43,152 nt of DNA, taken from NCBI GenBank assembly GCA_030625765.1, contig DAOUQG010000002.1, positions 1 to 43,152 of the forward strand, written 5' to 3'. The translations under genes and the position numbers were made by a program. The notes under the pieces are model-generated. The model did not search any database. It was not told the origin of the DNA and worked only from the letters and a program-made list of their open reading frames with translations. Position 1 is the first letter of the stretch. Each line of letters begins with the position of its first letter. Source of the stretch: Thermohalobacteraceae bacterium (GTDB taxonomy: Bacteria; Bacillota; Clostridia; Tissierellales; VENL01). Below, in pieces: positions 1 through 7,837 of this stretch.

Positions 1-142
1 AAACGCCCATCATTATTAGGCGTTCCTACATCACAGAATACTATCTGAGTTCCTTTTATTTTATTTGATTCAATGTATCTATCATAGATATGATTAATGC
101 ATAGGTTTACATTAGACTCTGGGTCATCTTCTATTGTGTCAT
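1..142 (-). pseudogene. fragment of a large DEAD/DEAH (SNF2-like) helicase, cut by window edge
   Basis: Read on the minus strand, one frame stays open from about 167 to the window edge. From about 120 downward it encodes a plausible protein segment containing GTQIVFCDVGTPNNDGRF. This resembles the start of the C-terminal helicase lobe in the very large helicase/methylase proteins of phages and conjugative elements. The frame has a TGA at 168-170, no start codon and no ribosome binding site. The upstream part runs straight into a short tandem repeat, so the gene looks truncated at its 5' side. The rest lies outside the window. The family assignment rests on about 40 residues and is tentative; an unrelated ORF remnant is possible. 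Confidence 0.4.
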
Positions 143-255
143 GGGGACGTTGTGTCACGGGGACGTGTCATTCGTCAGATTCTAATTGTCTTTTCAATAA
201 TTGCACGTCCTTATTATCTAACTATTCTTATGTCGAACGAAACGTCCCCTTGTCA
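135..255. repeat. tandem and inverted GGGGACGT repeats
   Basis: A 16-bp unit TGTGTCAYGGGGACGT occurs twice in tandem (135-150 and 151-166). An inverted, slightly diverged copy lies at 242-255 (ACGTCCCCTTGTCA). Such GGGACGT motifs resemble terminal or terminator-like scars of small mobile elements in clostridial genomes. Their contact with a truncated helicase fragment suggests a rearranged element border. The segment 256-411 holds no convincing gene. Confidence 0.45.
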
Positions 256-413
256 TACTATTTTTTCATTTATTCAGGTAGTAACTTATACTTTGAACTC
301 ACTAAGTAATGTAATTGATTAATGTAGCGGAGACGAATGTTGCCAGGGATGTTAAGTTAAAAAATCTCGTTCTTTTGGGCAAAATAACAGCAGAATAATC
401 ACCTTTAGTATGC

Positions 414-443
414 AAAAAAAGAAGCCTCACATATTGAGACTTC
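414..443 (-). terminator. rho-independent terminator after the TPR/peptide pair
   Basis: Read on the minus strand, a GAAGTCTCA...TGAGGCTTC stem with a short loop is followed by seven T. It lies 19 nt past the stop of the 50-residue peptide gene and closes that two-gene unit. Confidence 0.85.
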
Positions 444-461
444 TACAACTATAACTAGGCT

Positions 462-614
462 TTATTTAACTATTACTTCTGATGTAGGAAATGGAACAAC
501 AGAATTGCCACCAGCTCCACCACCATTTTCATCATCATTTACTGCAAACACAATACTTGTTGATAAAAGAAATACCAATCCTATACATACTAGCTTCTTG
601 AACACTTTTTTCAT
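462..614 (-). CDS. secreted 50-residue pro-peptide, candidate Phr-like signal
   Basis: A short minus-strand gene missed by length cut-offs. It starts at ATG 614 with GGGAGG eight to nine bases upstream, and the start lies two bases after the stop of the TPR gene, so translation is probably coupled. The product begins MKKVFKKLVCIGLVFLLS, a basic n-region plus hydrophobic core. A likely signal peptidase site follows VFA (about residue 24). The remaining 26 residues are acidic and Gly/Asn-rich, then end in VVPFPTSEVIVK. Size, export signal and position match the pheromone precursors that follow Rap and other RNPP receptors. No homologue can be named, and the processed form is unknown. It could instead be an unrelated small exported peptide, though the gene order argues against that. 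Confidence 0.72.
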   Translation of the reverse strand: MKKVFKKLVCIGLVFLLSTSIVFAVNDDENGGGAGGNSVVPFPTSEVIVK

Positions 615-616
615 TA

Positions 617-1717
617 TCAAATTCCTCCCTTTTCTTTTTTATGTTTATAAAGGAGATAACTCAATCCTCCTAAACATGCACATAATTGAATACTAAAGGA
701 ATCGCTGTCATCAGCTATATCATTAATCAAACTTGTTATTATTTTTTTTAGTTCTATAATACATTCTTGATTATTAGTTTTTCTTAGCTTGTCAATTATA
801 AGCTTAATTGGATCCAAAACATGTATCTTATTAAATTGATGCTTATAAGATAATTTTAGCAGTTCTAACAATCTACTGATTACTTTATCCATTTCTTTAT
901 CTCCAGCACCTATTCTTACATATGTGTCATAGTAAATAAGGTATTTCTTATAATTATTTTTATCAAATAACTCAAAGCATTTATTTATGTACTCAAAAGC
1001 TTTATCCATTTGATTCATATTGTAGTACAATATACTAGCATTGTTATAGGCTGAAGCTAAGTTGTTATTATCATCTCCATAATATTTCATAGCTTTATTG
1101 AATATTTTGATACTTTTTTTATATTGCTTCATCAGTCTATAGCACCGACACAAATTATTATATGCATGTCCTTTTTTTGTATTGTCATTTTCTGAAAACT
1201 CCAATGCTTTATTAAACAAATCTATAGCATCTTGATAACGTCCTATTTTAATGCATAATATTCCATATTCATAATAATACCTATATAAAAATCTTTTAGG
1301 TATTTCATCACTTATCTTTTGACTACATTTTTCAAAGACTAATAATGATTCACCATAATTAAGTAATTCGTAGTAAATAACAGCAACATCAATCATGTAA
1401 TTAACCAATACATCGTTTCTATCATGTCTAAAAATGTTCTTTTTTAAAGTATCTACTGCAGCTTTAATTTCATTCAAAGCTCTTTTTGCATTACACTCTT
1501 TATAATATGAAATACCAATTTCACGAGTCATATGTGCTGCTTCAAACATCAATTTATGTTTAATAAATAATTCTTTAGCTCTCAGTAAAAATTCTCTATC
1601 TTTGTGATAATTATGTTCAGCTACCCCATCTATTATAAACTGACATAACTGCTTCAATTGTTTATGTGATTTTATATCTGATAAGTCATCTGTTGTAATT
1701 TTAATAATATCCCCCAT
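617..1717 (-). CDS. TPR-repeat protein, Rap-like peptide receptor candidate
   Basis: This 366-residue soluble protein is built almost entirely of paired helices. Clear tetratricopeptide units lie around residues 140-260 (for example GRYQDAIDLFNKALEFS and KQYKKSIKIFNKAMKYY). The N-terminal third is a helical bundle without a recognisable DNA-binding helix-turn-helix. Length and architecture resemble Bacillus Rap proteins (about 370-380 residues: helical bundle plus TPRs), which bind secreted Phr peptides and control response regulators or ComA. The start ATG has AAGAGG upstream. The last codons contain the ribosome binding site of the exported peptide gene that begins two bases later. The target of this protein is not evident; the two-component system at 3831-5974 is nearby but separated by a terminator and an acyltransferase gene. 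The TPR call is secure; the Rap role is inference. Confidence 0.75.
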   Translation of the reverse strand: MGDIIKITTDDLSDIKSHKQLKQLCQFIIDGVAEHNYHKDREFLLRAKELFIKHKLMFEAAHMTREIGISYYKECNAKRALNEIKAAVDTLKKNIFRHDRNDVLVNYMIDVAVIYYELLNYGESLLVFEKCSQKISDEIPKRFLYRYYYEYGILCIKIGRYQDAIDLFNKALEFSENDNTKKGHAYNNLCRCYRLMKQYKKSIKIFNKAMKYYGDDNNNLASAYNNASILYYNMNQMDKAFEYINKCFELFDKNNYKKYLIYYDTYVRIGAGDKEMDKVISRLLELLKLSYKHQFNKIHVLDPIKLIIDKLRKTNNQECIIELKKIITSLINDIADDSDSFSIQLCACLGGLSYLLYKHKKEKGGI

Positions 1718-1981
1718 ATTTTGCGCCTCTTGACTTTATAATTTTTTTTGATTTTGCAGGTAATGTTTAAATTTTGCATATTTTCTTTTTAGTTTATTTC
1801 GAAATAATTAAATTATTTAGTCTTGTATAGATTATATTTCTAATACATCCGTACTTTTCTACTAATATGATTAAATCAAAACCTATTTTGTATTTAATTT
1901 TACATCTATTTCTATATTCTCCAAAAAATATTTTTCTCCTTCAAAATAAAAAAATTAAATTTTTTGTATTTTGAAAGATAT

Positions 1982-2011
1982 AAAAAAACGTGGACTTAGC
2001 CCACGTTTTTT
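1982..2011 (-). terminator. terminator of the DUF2680 gene
   Basis: An ACGTGG/CCACGT stem flanked by A and T runs on both sides, 19 nt after the DUF2680 stop. It could act in both directions. The stretch 1718-1981 upstream of the TPR gene is AT-rich and shows no other gene. Confidence 0.85.
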
Positions 2012-2029
2012 ATTTAAACATTTCTAATT

Positions 2030-2494
2030 TTAGTTATTGCTGTTATATCTATAACCTCTTCCTTGTCCTCTTCCTCTTCTAACTCTAGATCCATTGCCCA
2101 TTCCTTGTCCTCTCATACTGTTATTTCTTCCAAAGCCAAGGTTATAATTTTGACCAAATCTGTTGCTGCCAGGCTCTAGAGTACAGCCTTCTTCCATTTG
2201 CTTAATTATCTCATCTGCTTGCTCTTGTGTAATAACTCCTTCTTCAACTCTTTGCTGAAGAATAGCTTTTTTACTTTCCAAATTAGCTGCTCTAAACTCA
2301 TCTAGTAATCCTTGTTCATCTGCAAGCTGTCCAAAGGTTTTATCAGTACCTCTTTCTGCAATCGCTTCATCTACTGTAGTTCCTGTTAAGTCAGCATATA
2401 TCTCAGCGGGATTTCCAAAACCACTAGCAATAGCAATTCCTCCTACTCCTAAAACAAAAATACTTACTACAGCAATCCATAAAAATTTCTTCAT
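2030..2494 (-). CDS. secreted DUF2680-family protein with Arg/Gly-rich tail
   Basis: The third codon (ATG at 2494) is the best start, because AAAGGAG lies nine bases before it but only three before the upstream ATG. Residues 1-24 form a signal peptide ending AIASG. The next part (TVDEAIAERGTDKTFGQLA and the segment ending GVITQEQADEIIKQME) is the DUF2680 pattern found in small exported Firmicute proteins such as B. subtilis YckD. The last 40 residues are unusual: Gly, Arg and Asn dominate (RVRRGRGQGRG), giving a strongly basic, flexible tail that could bind nucleic acid, teichoic acid or cell wall. Its biochemical role is unknown. Its promoter has OmpR-type direct repeats, and an OmpR-family regulator is encoded 3 kb away. 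Confidence 0.8.
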   Translation of the reverse strand: MKKFLWIAVVSIFVLGVGGIAIASGFGNPAEIYADLTGTTVDEAIAERGTDKTFGQLADEQGLLDEFRAANLESKKAILQQRVEEGVITQEQADEIIKQMEEGCTLEPGSNRFGQNYNLGFGRNNSMRGQGMGNGSRVRRGRGQGRGYRYNSNN

Positions 2495-2529
2495 AAACAT
2501 TCTCTCCTTTCTTTTTTTAACTTAATTAT

Positions 2530-2563
2530 ATTATAAAGAGAGACTGTGACAGTTATGTGACAA
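2530..2563 (-). promoter_or_regulatory. DUF2680 promoter with TGTGACA direct repeats
   Basis: On the plus strand TGTGACA occurs at 2545-2551 and again at 2556-2562, exactly 11 bp apart. On the minus strand a TATAAT lies at 2535-2530, and the repeats occupy the place of the -35 box. The only -35-like TTGTCA (2563-2558) is 22 bp from the -10, too far for efficient unaided use. Tandem half-sites one helical turn apart over a weak -35 are the normal layout for activation by PhoB/OmpR-type regulators. Confidence 0.6.
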
Positions 2564-2652
2564 CAAATTTAAAAATTTATGTATATTATCAATAAGCTTT
2601 AAGAAATTCAAAATGCAAAGAAAGTTATAAATCCAATTTATCATACTATTAC

Positions 2653-3726
2653 TTAATTTTTGTTAAGTATTCCTTTGAATTTTTTGTATTTACTAAGCCC
2701 AAGTTTACTTTTAATTAGAGGCATAGTCTTTTTCTTTACGTTAAAATATACAATAGAAGAAGGTACTACAGTTCCTAAAACAATGATAAAATTTAAAACA
2801 AATCTTCCAAATATCGAAATAATCCCTAATCTATTAAGGATACCATTAGATATGATTAGTATTAGTGGATGACTTAGGTATATATAGTATGATGCATCAC
2901 TAACTTGTTTACATATTCCAAAAATAAATTTGCTTTTTTTTGAAATCATAACTCCAATGAGATACAATGATAGAATTGCTAAAAATGAAAAAACAAACCA
3001 AGTCATATTAACCAAATATCCATTTACTGATTTTTTTAATGTTTGATATTGGTAGAACTGGTAGGAATAATAAATGATTATGCCTCCATGCATTGTAAAG
3101 ACTACATATTTCCATTTGTATAACAACCCTCTAAAATAATCTATATTCGTTGCTACATAACAACCAAAGCTAAAATAGAATAAATACTGCATAAAAAATC
3201 TGTCAACATATTTAAAATAAATATACTTCATAAACAATACATTTATTATGAGTGATAAAATAACTAATAAGTGTGGATTATACTTTTTATATAAAAATCT
3301 AAATACTACAAATAGCAGATAAAACTGTGTTATTGTAAGTATAAAATACAGATGATAGCACATTTTAGCCAGCATAAGATTCTTGATGAAAAAACTCACA
3401 GAAAAAGTATAATATCCTTTATAGATAAAATATGCATAGTATATTATTGTCCAAATAAAATAAGGTATCAAGATAGTTGATAATCTTTTCTTAAGAAATG
3501 AAAAATATTTGAAGTCCTTATCTTTATAAATATAAAAAAGTAAAAAGGCACTTATAAAAATAAATGCAGGTGTTGTATATTGAACTGCTCTATTTAACAA
3601 AGTAAAAGCAGATAATATATAACTTCTTTTCAGAGTTACAACTGGTTCAGCTGATAAATGTACTAATATTACAGATAAACAAGCCATTGCTCTTAATACA
3701 TAAATTTCATCAATACGTTTTTTCAT
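2653..3726 (-). CDS. membrane acyltransferase, family 3 (OatA-like)
   Basis: This 357-residue polytopic membrane protein has about ten hydrophobic segments. It begins with the family signature RAMACLSVILVHLS, including the conserved His near residue 23. Near the C-terminus SDASYYIYLSHPLIL is typical of acyltransferase 3 proteins. The family moves acetyl or other acyl groups to sugars of peptidoglycan, surface polysaccharide or small molecules at the membrane. No extracytoplasmic SGNH domain is fused, so it is the short form. The substrate cannot be read from the sequence. It lies between the DUF2680 gene and the sensor kinase, in the same direction, with 104 bp to the kinase stop and no strong terminator visible between them. 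It could therefore be read through from the two-component operon. Confidence 0.85.
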   Translation of the reverse strand: MKKRIDEIYVLRAMACLSVILVHLSAEPVVTLKRSYILSAFTLLNRAVQYTTPAFIFISAFLLFYIYKDKDFKYFSFLKKRLSTILIPYFIWTIIYYAYFIYKGYYTFSVSFFIKNLMLAKMCYHLYFILTITQFYLLFVVFRFLYKKYNPHLLVILSLIINVLFMKYIYFKYVDRFFMQYLFYFSFGCYVATNIDYFRGLLYKWKYVVFTMHGGIIIYYSYQFYQYQTLKKSVNGYLVNMTWFVFSFLAILSLYLIGVMISKKSKFIFGICKQVSDASYYIYLSHPLILIISNGILNRLGIISIFGRFVLNFIIVLGTVVPSSIVYFNVKKKTMPLIKSKLGLSKYKKFKGILNKN

Positions 3727-3830
3727 TTTATCACCATTTCCTTAAAATTTGTACAAAATAAGTAGATTAATTATATCATATTGTTCTTCTCACGACAATT
3801 TCAATTACCAATATTTTGTAGTCTCTAATA

Positions 3831-5303
3831 CTAATAATTGTTTTTTTCTAACTTAAACCAAAACTCCACTCCATTATCTTTGTTTGATACTCCAAATTCA
3901 GCATCATGTAAGATAAGAATGCTTCTGACAATAGCTAATCCTAAGCCTGTACCTCCATATTTTCTACTTCTAGCCTTGTCAACTTTATAAAAGCTCATCC
4001 ATAAATTATTGATTTCATCTTTTGGAACAGGTTTACCTGTATTAAACACATTTACTTTTATTTTTTTATCACTTTCCTCAAAGCTTATTCTTAATGTTTT
4101 CTTATCGTCAACATGATTAATAGCATTATTGATATAATTTTTCAGAACCTGTTCGATTCTTGATATATCAGCATTTATCATAATTTCTTGTGCTTCATCT
4201 ACAGATACATTAATTCCTTTCTCATCAAATATAGGTCTATATTTTTTTACAGTACTATTGACAAGATCAATAATATCAAATACTTCTTTGTTTAATTTTA
4301 AATATCCAGACTCAAGCTGTGATAAATCGAGAAGATCCTTTACTAATTTATCCATTTTATCAGCTTCATCTATGATTACATCGCAATAATACTCTTTACT
4401 TTCCTGTTCTTCCATTACACTATCCTTTAACCCTTCCGCGTAACCTTGGATAAGAGATATCGGTGTCTTCAATTCATGTGATACATTAGATACGAATTTT
4501 TTACGCATCTCATCAATTTTTCTTTCCTTCTCTATATCTTTTTGTAGCTTTTTATTCGCATCATTTAATTCAGTAATTGTGCTATCTAATTTATCTGATA
4601 AATAATTAATATTTTTAGCTAACTCTCCTAATTCATCCTTTGTATTTATCTGACTTTTTTTATTAAAATCCAGCTCAGCTAGGCTATTAGTTACATCATT
4701 TAGCTCTATAATCGGTCTAGTAAACTTTTTTGCATAAATAAAGGCAAAAATCATACTTAATGTAATCGCTAATAACCCGATAAATAAATAAAAATTATTA
4801 GCAACCTTTGCTCCTTCTTGAATCGCTGCAAGTGGAATTTGAATAAGTATAATATCTTCTTTGAATAGCTTATAACCCATTGTTAAAAAATCTGCTTTTA
4901 ACTTATTATGGTGATATGTTTCAAACACTATTTCTCCTTCAAGTACCTTTAACAGTCCTTCTTTACTAATTGTTGGTCTCCATGGAGAATTTTTTTGACT
5001 TTGCCCCATTCCTCCCATACGCTGAGAAAACTGAGAACTGTATTTAACATCACCTACCTGTGAAAATATAGAAATACTTCCGTTTATATTACTCTCAATT
5101 GTGTTCAGCTTATCTTCTATGTTATCTATGCTTCCCAAATATATTTCATCAATCTCCTTAACATAATCAATCAATATATTTTTTTTCTTATATAAGTAAT
5201 ATTTATCTAGATATTGAGTATTTAGTACCCAAGATAACCCAATAATAAATATTATAAAAATACTAATTCCAATAAATAGCTTAAATCTTATAGAATTTTT
5301 CAT
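3831..5303 (-). CDS. membrane sensor histidine kinase
   Basis: A 490-residue class I sensor kinase. Membrane segments lie at about 7-29 and 171-191 and enclose an extracytoplasmic sensor region of about 140 residues. This region contains a Gly/Met/Gln-rich stretch near 95-103 (QRMGGMGQSQ) that could contact metal or an envelope ligand. A HAMP linker follows (193-245), then HisKA with phosphorylated His276 in SNVSHELKTPISLI, then the HATPase domain with N box (KNYINNAINH) and G boxes (GGTGLGLAI). The start overlaps the regulator stop by four bases (ATGA), so the two are translationally coupled. The signal is unknown; the layout resembles envelope-stress or antibiotic sensors. Plausible targets are the downstream acyltransferase and the DUF2680 gene. 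Confidence 0.93.
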   Translation of the reverse strand: MKNSIRFKLFIGISIFIIFIIGLSWVLNTQYLDKYYLYKKKNILIDYVKEIDEIYLGSIDNIEDKLNTIESNINGSISIFSQVGDVKYSSQFSQRMGGMGQSQKNSPWRPTISKEGLLKVLEGEIVFETYHHNKLKADFLTMGYKLFKEDIILIQIPLAAIQEGAKVANNFYLFIGLLAITLSMIFAFIYAKKFTRPIIELNDVTNSLAELDFNKKSQINTKDELGELAKNINYLSDKLDSTITELNDANKKLQKDIEKERKIDEMRKKFVSNVSHELKTPISLIQGYAEGLKDSVMEEQESKEYYCDVIIDEADKMDKLVKDLLDLSQLESGYLKLNKEVFDIIDLVNSTVKKYRPIFDEKGINVSVDEAQEIMINADISRIEQVLKNYINNAINHVDDKKTLRISFEESDKKIKVNVFNTGKPVPKDEINNLWMSFYKVDKARSRKYGGTGLGLAIVRSILILHDAEFGVSNKDNGVEFWFKLEKNNY

Positions 5304-5974
5304 TTATTCACCTCAAACCTATAACCAATTCCTCTTACTGTCTGAATAAAATTACTTTTATTTTCTAATTTAACTCTAAGCCTTTTTATATGAGTATCTA
5401 CCGTTCTTGCATCACCATAATAGTCATAGCCCCATACTGCATCCAATATCTGCTCCCTTGATAAAGCTTTACCTTGATTCGTAACTAAATAAATAAGTAT
5501 GTCATATTCTTTAGGACTTAAGTCAATTTCTTTATTATTAACATACACCCTATGTCCATCCTCATCTATTTGTAACCCATCAAACAAAAGCTTATTATCA
5601 ACATCTGTGAGCACTCTTTTAAATAGTGCCTTTATTCTTGCTACTAAAACCTTAGGACTAAATGGCTTTGTAATATATTCATCTGCACCTAATTCAAATC
5701 CGAACAATTGATCTGATTCTTCACTTCTAGCAGTAAGCATAACAATTGGTATACTTGAAGTCTTCCTTATCTCTCTACATACTGTCCAACCATCATATTC
5801 TGGAAGCATTATATCAAGGATAACCAAATCTATGTTTTCTTTTGCAAAAACATCTAATGCTATTTTACCATTTTCTGCTTCAAATACCTTGTAGCCCTCT
5901 CTTTTTAAGTAGTCGCCAACTAGTCTTCTCATTCTTTCTTCATCTTCAACAATTAAAATATTCTTATTAGCCAT
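5300..5974 (-). CDS. OmpR/PhoB-family response regulator
   Basis: The start is probably the fourth codon (ATG 5974), preceded by AGGTGA at good spacing; a GTG three codons earlier is less likely. A receiver domain comes first, with acidic pocket VEDEE, phosphorylated Asp57 (upstream-ORF numbering) in VILDIMLP, and conserved Lys106 in TKPFSP. It is followed by a winged-helix DNA-binding domain (LSPKEYDILIYL to VRGIGYRF). First gene of the operon with the kinase. Proteins of this type bind tandem half-sites about 11 bp apart, the spacing seen in front of the DUF2680 gene; no clear copy of that TGTGACA repeat is visible before its own start. Confidence 0.94.
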   Translation of the reverse strand: MANKNILIVEDEERMRRLVGDYLKREGYKVFEAENGKIALDVFAKENIDLVILDIMLPEYDGWTVCREIRKTSSIPIVMLTARSEESDQLFGFELGADEYITKPFSPKVLVARIKALFKRVLTDVDNKLLFDGLQIDEDGHRVYVNNKEIDLSPKEYDILIYLVTNQGKALSREQILDAVWGYDYYGDARTVDTHIKRLRVKLENKSNFIQTVRGIGYRFEVNK

Positions 5975-6060
5975 ATTCTTCACCTACTTTGGAATCATTT
6001 TAAATTTACACTCGTTTTAGTGAGTCAGGAGGAACCGTCCCCTTTTACTTTTTCTGTTTT

Positions 6061-6250
6061 CGCACACTCAAACACAAAAAGTTATGAAAGTTGCAGACAC
6101 TTGGGTTTGTATTATTATCTGAGTCGTGAATCATATACATCATTTCTTACCTTAATAAATAATCTTAAGAAGTGATGTATATCTGAACAGCGAAGATAAT
6201 AATATAAATCCTTGTCACCACTATGCAACATTTCTTTTAAATTAACATCA
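6061..6250. repeat. structured repeat family, copy 1
   Basis: The first of four related intergenic copies. An outer stem (about 6103-6119 with 6195-6211) contains two G-U compatible changes. The inner stem pairs ATATACATCA (6133-6142) with TGATGTATAT (6173-6182). Between them lies a conserved asymmetric internal loop. It sits between the response regulator start and the DUF4363 stop. A GAGTCAGGAGGAACCGTCCCC scar lies about 20 bp before its left end. The remainder of 5975-6354 shows no gene. Confidence 0.7.
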
Positions 6251-6354
6251 TCAAGTTAACTTAATTATATCACTTTATACTCTAATTTAAAAAGCTTGGG
6301 AGCAATATATATCTCCCAAGCTAATACATAATATTTACTAGTATTTATAACTCA

Positions 6355-6735
6355 TTAAAAAATGTTAGTAAGTGTCAATGCTTCATTTTCTTTAACAATT
6401 CCAAATAACTTTTTAAGCACCTCTATTTCTCCAAGAGCTAAAGAAGGATTTTCAGAATACACATATTTCAGAGTCTTTGCCATTGATAAGTCAATGTTAT
6501 CAATTTCATGATGATCCAATATAGTACTCCACATACCTCTGATTTTATTCCAATTTTCTTCTATCTCAGAAAATTGAGCATTTGCAATATCCCATCTTTC
6601 AGCTTCAATTTCTGTGCTTAGAGCATTTAAATTATTCATAAACTCTTCGGTATCCTTTTCAATAGAATTGAATGTAACAATCCAACCTACTACTATAACT
6701 ATTACTATTATAAATATGACGAAAAATGCTTTCAT
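6355..6735 (-). CDS. DUF4363-family membrane-anchored protein
   Basis: A 126-residue protein with one N-terminal membrane anchor (residues 2-24) and a helical domain outside the membrane (ERWDIANAQFSEIEENWNK to LKKLFGIVKENEAL). This is the DUF4363 pattern, common in clostridia directly after a DUF421 gene. The gene starts 12 bases after the DUF421 stop with GGAG at good spacing, so both form one operon. Function unknown; the fixed pairing suggests that it helps or regulates the DUF421 protein. Confidence 0.8.
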   Translation of the reverse strand: MKAFFVIFIIVIVIVVGWIVTFNSIEKDTEEFMNNLNALSTEIEAERWDIANAQFSEIEENWNKIRGMWSTILDHHEIDNIDLSMAKTLKYVYSENPSLALGEIEVLKKLFGIVKENEALTLTNIF

Positions 6736-6747
6736 ATTATTACTCCT

Positions 6748-7425
6748 TTACCTATTAACCTTCTTTTGAACAAAAACTTCTTTTTTTGCATCTATATATG
6801 CAAATAACACTTCTTTTGAATTATTTACTTTATGCTTTTCTAATTGGTTACTTAACCATTCTTCTGTTAAATTTAGTTCCCTTAAATTATCATATTTTAT
6901 ATGTCCATCAATTATAAGAGAAGTAGGAATTTCTTCCTTTGATGTTTTTGCTTTAACATCTTCGGCTGTAGCTGGTTTTTTTGTACTTTTGGGAATAATA
7001 CTCAAATCTCCACTCGTTTCTAATATTGCAAATTCAACATCTTGGAGAGAAGAATAATCCTTAGTTCTCATATGCTCTAATAAATCGTTTATGTTTATTC
7101 TTAAACGCCTCAATTCGCTTTCATTTATTTTTCCTCTACTTATAAGTATACTCGGTTTTCCACATATGATTTTTCTGGCTCTCTCACTTTTTAAGTTAAT
7201 ATATGAAATTAATATTTGTATCACTAATAATGTACTTATTGCAACAACTCCATTAATTAATGGAATTCCTAAATCCTCCATAGGTATTGAAGCTAGTTCA
7301 GCAATCATTAGTATAACTACTAATTGAAAAGGCTGAATCTCTGTCAATTCACCCTTGCCCATCAATCTAATAGCAATAAGAACAACTATGTAAAGTACTA
7401 TAGCTCTTATAAATATGACTATCAT
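6748..7425 (-). CDS. DUF421 membrane protein (YetF-like)
   Basis: The seventh codon (ATG 7425) is the better start because AAAGGA precedes it; the first ATG has no ribosome binding site. Three membrane segments occupy roughly the first 80 residues (RAIVLYIVVLIAIRLMGKGE, then two more). A soluble DUF421 domain carrying the typical GKPSILISRGKINESELRR segment follows. The C-terminal part may bind a small ligand or a partner. B. subtilis relatives such as YetF and YdfS are linked to sporulation and membrane physiology, but no reaction is known. The DUF4363 partner gene follows in the same operon. Confidence 0.85.
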   Translation of the reverse strand: MIVIFIRAIVLYIVVLIAIRLMGKGELTEIQPFQLVVILMIAELASIPMEDLGIPLINGVVAISTLLVIQILISYINLKSERARKIICGKPSILISRGKINESELRRLRININDLLEHMRTKDYSSLQDVEFAILETSGDLSIIPKSTKKPATAEDVKAKTSKEEIPTSLIIDGHIKYDNLRELNLTEEWLSNQLEKHKVNNSKEVLFAYIDAKKEVFVQKKVNR

Positions 7426-7570
7426 ATTTCTTATTCCTTTCATAAGTTAATTAAAGTTTGATATTTATAAAATAATTTTGAGCTAAAAGACTATTTTTTA
7501 TTCTTTGATTTTTATTTATTCTAAATCATATTGAATTAACCTCCATATTAAAAACAATAGTATGACAGCA

Positions 7571-7605
7571 AAAAAGGTTCTCATGATATATATCATGAGA
7601 ACCTT
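7571..7605 (-). terminator. terminator of microprotein gene 1
   Basis: A perfect 32-bp palindrome (7574-7605, arms AAGGTTCTCATGATAT) followed on the minus strand by a T run. Confidence 0.85.
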
Positions 7606-7643
7606 CCCTTTACTTTACGTAGTTTTTTTAATAAGTAGCTTAA

Positions 7644-7757
7644 TTAGTATTTTCCATAGCCACAGGTACAGAATAAAACAACTAGTAATAAGAAGAAAAA
7701 TAATAATTCGCTACCTTCTCCAAAAAATCCACCTAAAATTCCGTTTTGTTCTGACAT
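7644..7757 (-). CDS. 37-residue Gly/Cys membrane microprotein, copy 1
   Basis: A small gene below the usual length limit. It starts at ATG 7757 with AAAGGAGG upstream. The product begins MSEQNGILGGFFGEGSELL, then has a hydrophobic stretch of about 14 residues (LLFFFLLLVVLF) and ends CTCGYGKY. This organisation (short Gly-rich head, one membrane span, Cys/Gly/Tyr tail) resembles the YjcZ-type sporulation microproteins of Firmicutes. It is a paralogue of the gene at 7914-8036; the proteins differ mainly by a three-residue insertion (GLG) and a few substitutions. A perfect terminator follows. A role at the spore surface or forespore membrane is inference. Confidence 0.72.
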   Translation of the reverse strand: MSEQNGILGGFFGEGSELLFFFLLLVVLFCTCGYGKY

Positions 7758-7830
7758 GCAAAATCCTCCTTTACTTTTTTTACTAATGTAATAGCATTAT
7801 ATGTAATTCATTTGGTTTGGTTACAATTTT
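7758..7830 (-). promoter_or_regulatory. conserved upstream region of the duplicated microproteins
   Basis: The segment before microprotein 1 (7758-7830) and the one before microprotein 2 (8037-8108) are nearly identical. Read on the minus strand, both carry AACCAAACCAAATGAAT followed by CATATAATG and then the AAAGGAGG site. This conserved block is probably the promoter. TATAAT would suit SigA, but its TTGTAA -35 is 19 bp away, so a sporulation sigma factor is possible; I cannot decide. Confidence 0.5.
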
Positions 7831-7837
7831 TATACTT

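Noticed and set aside
2530-2563. Fur, PerR or CRP-like site in the DUF2680 promoter
   Set aside because: The TGTGACA copies are direct, not inverted, repeats with 11-bp spacing, which does not fit those dimeric inverted-repeat regulators.
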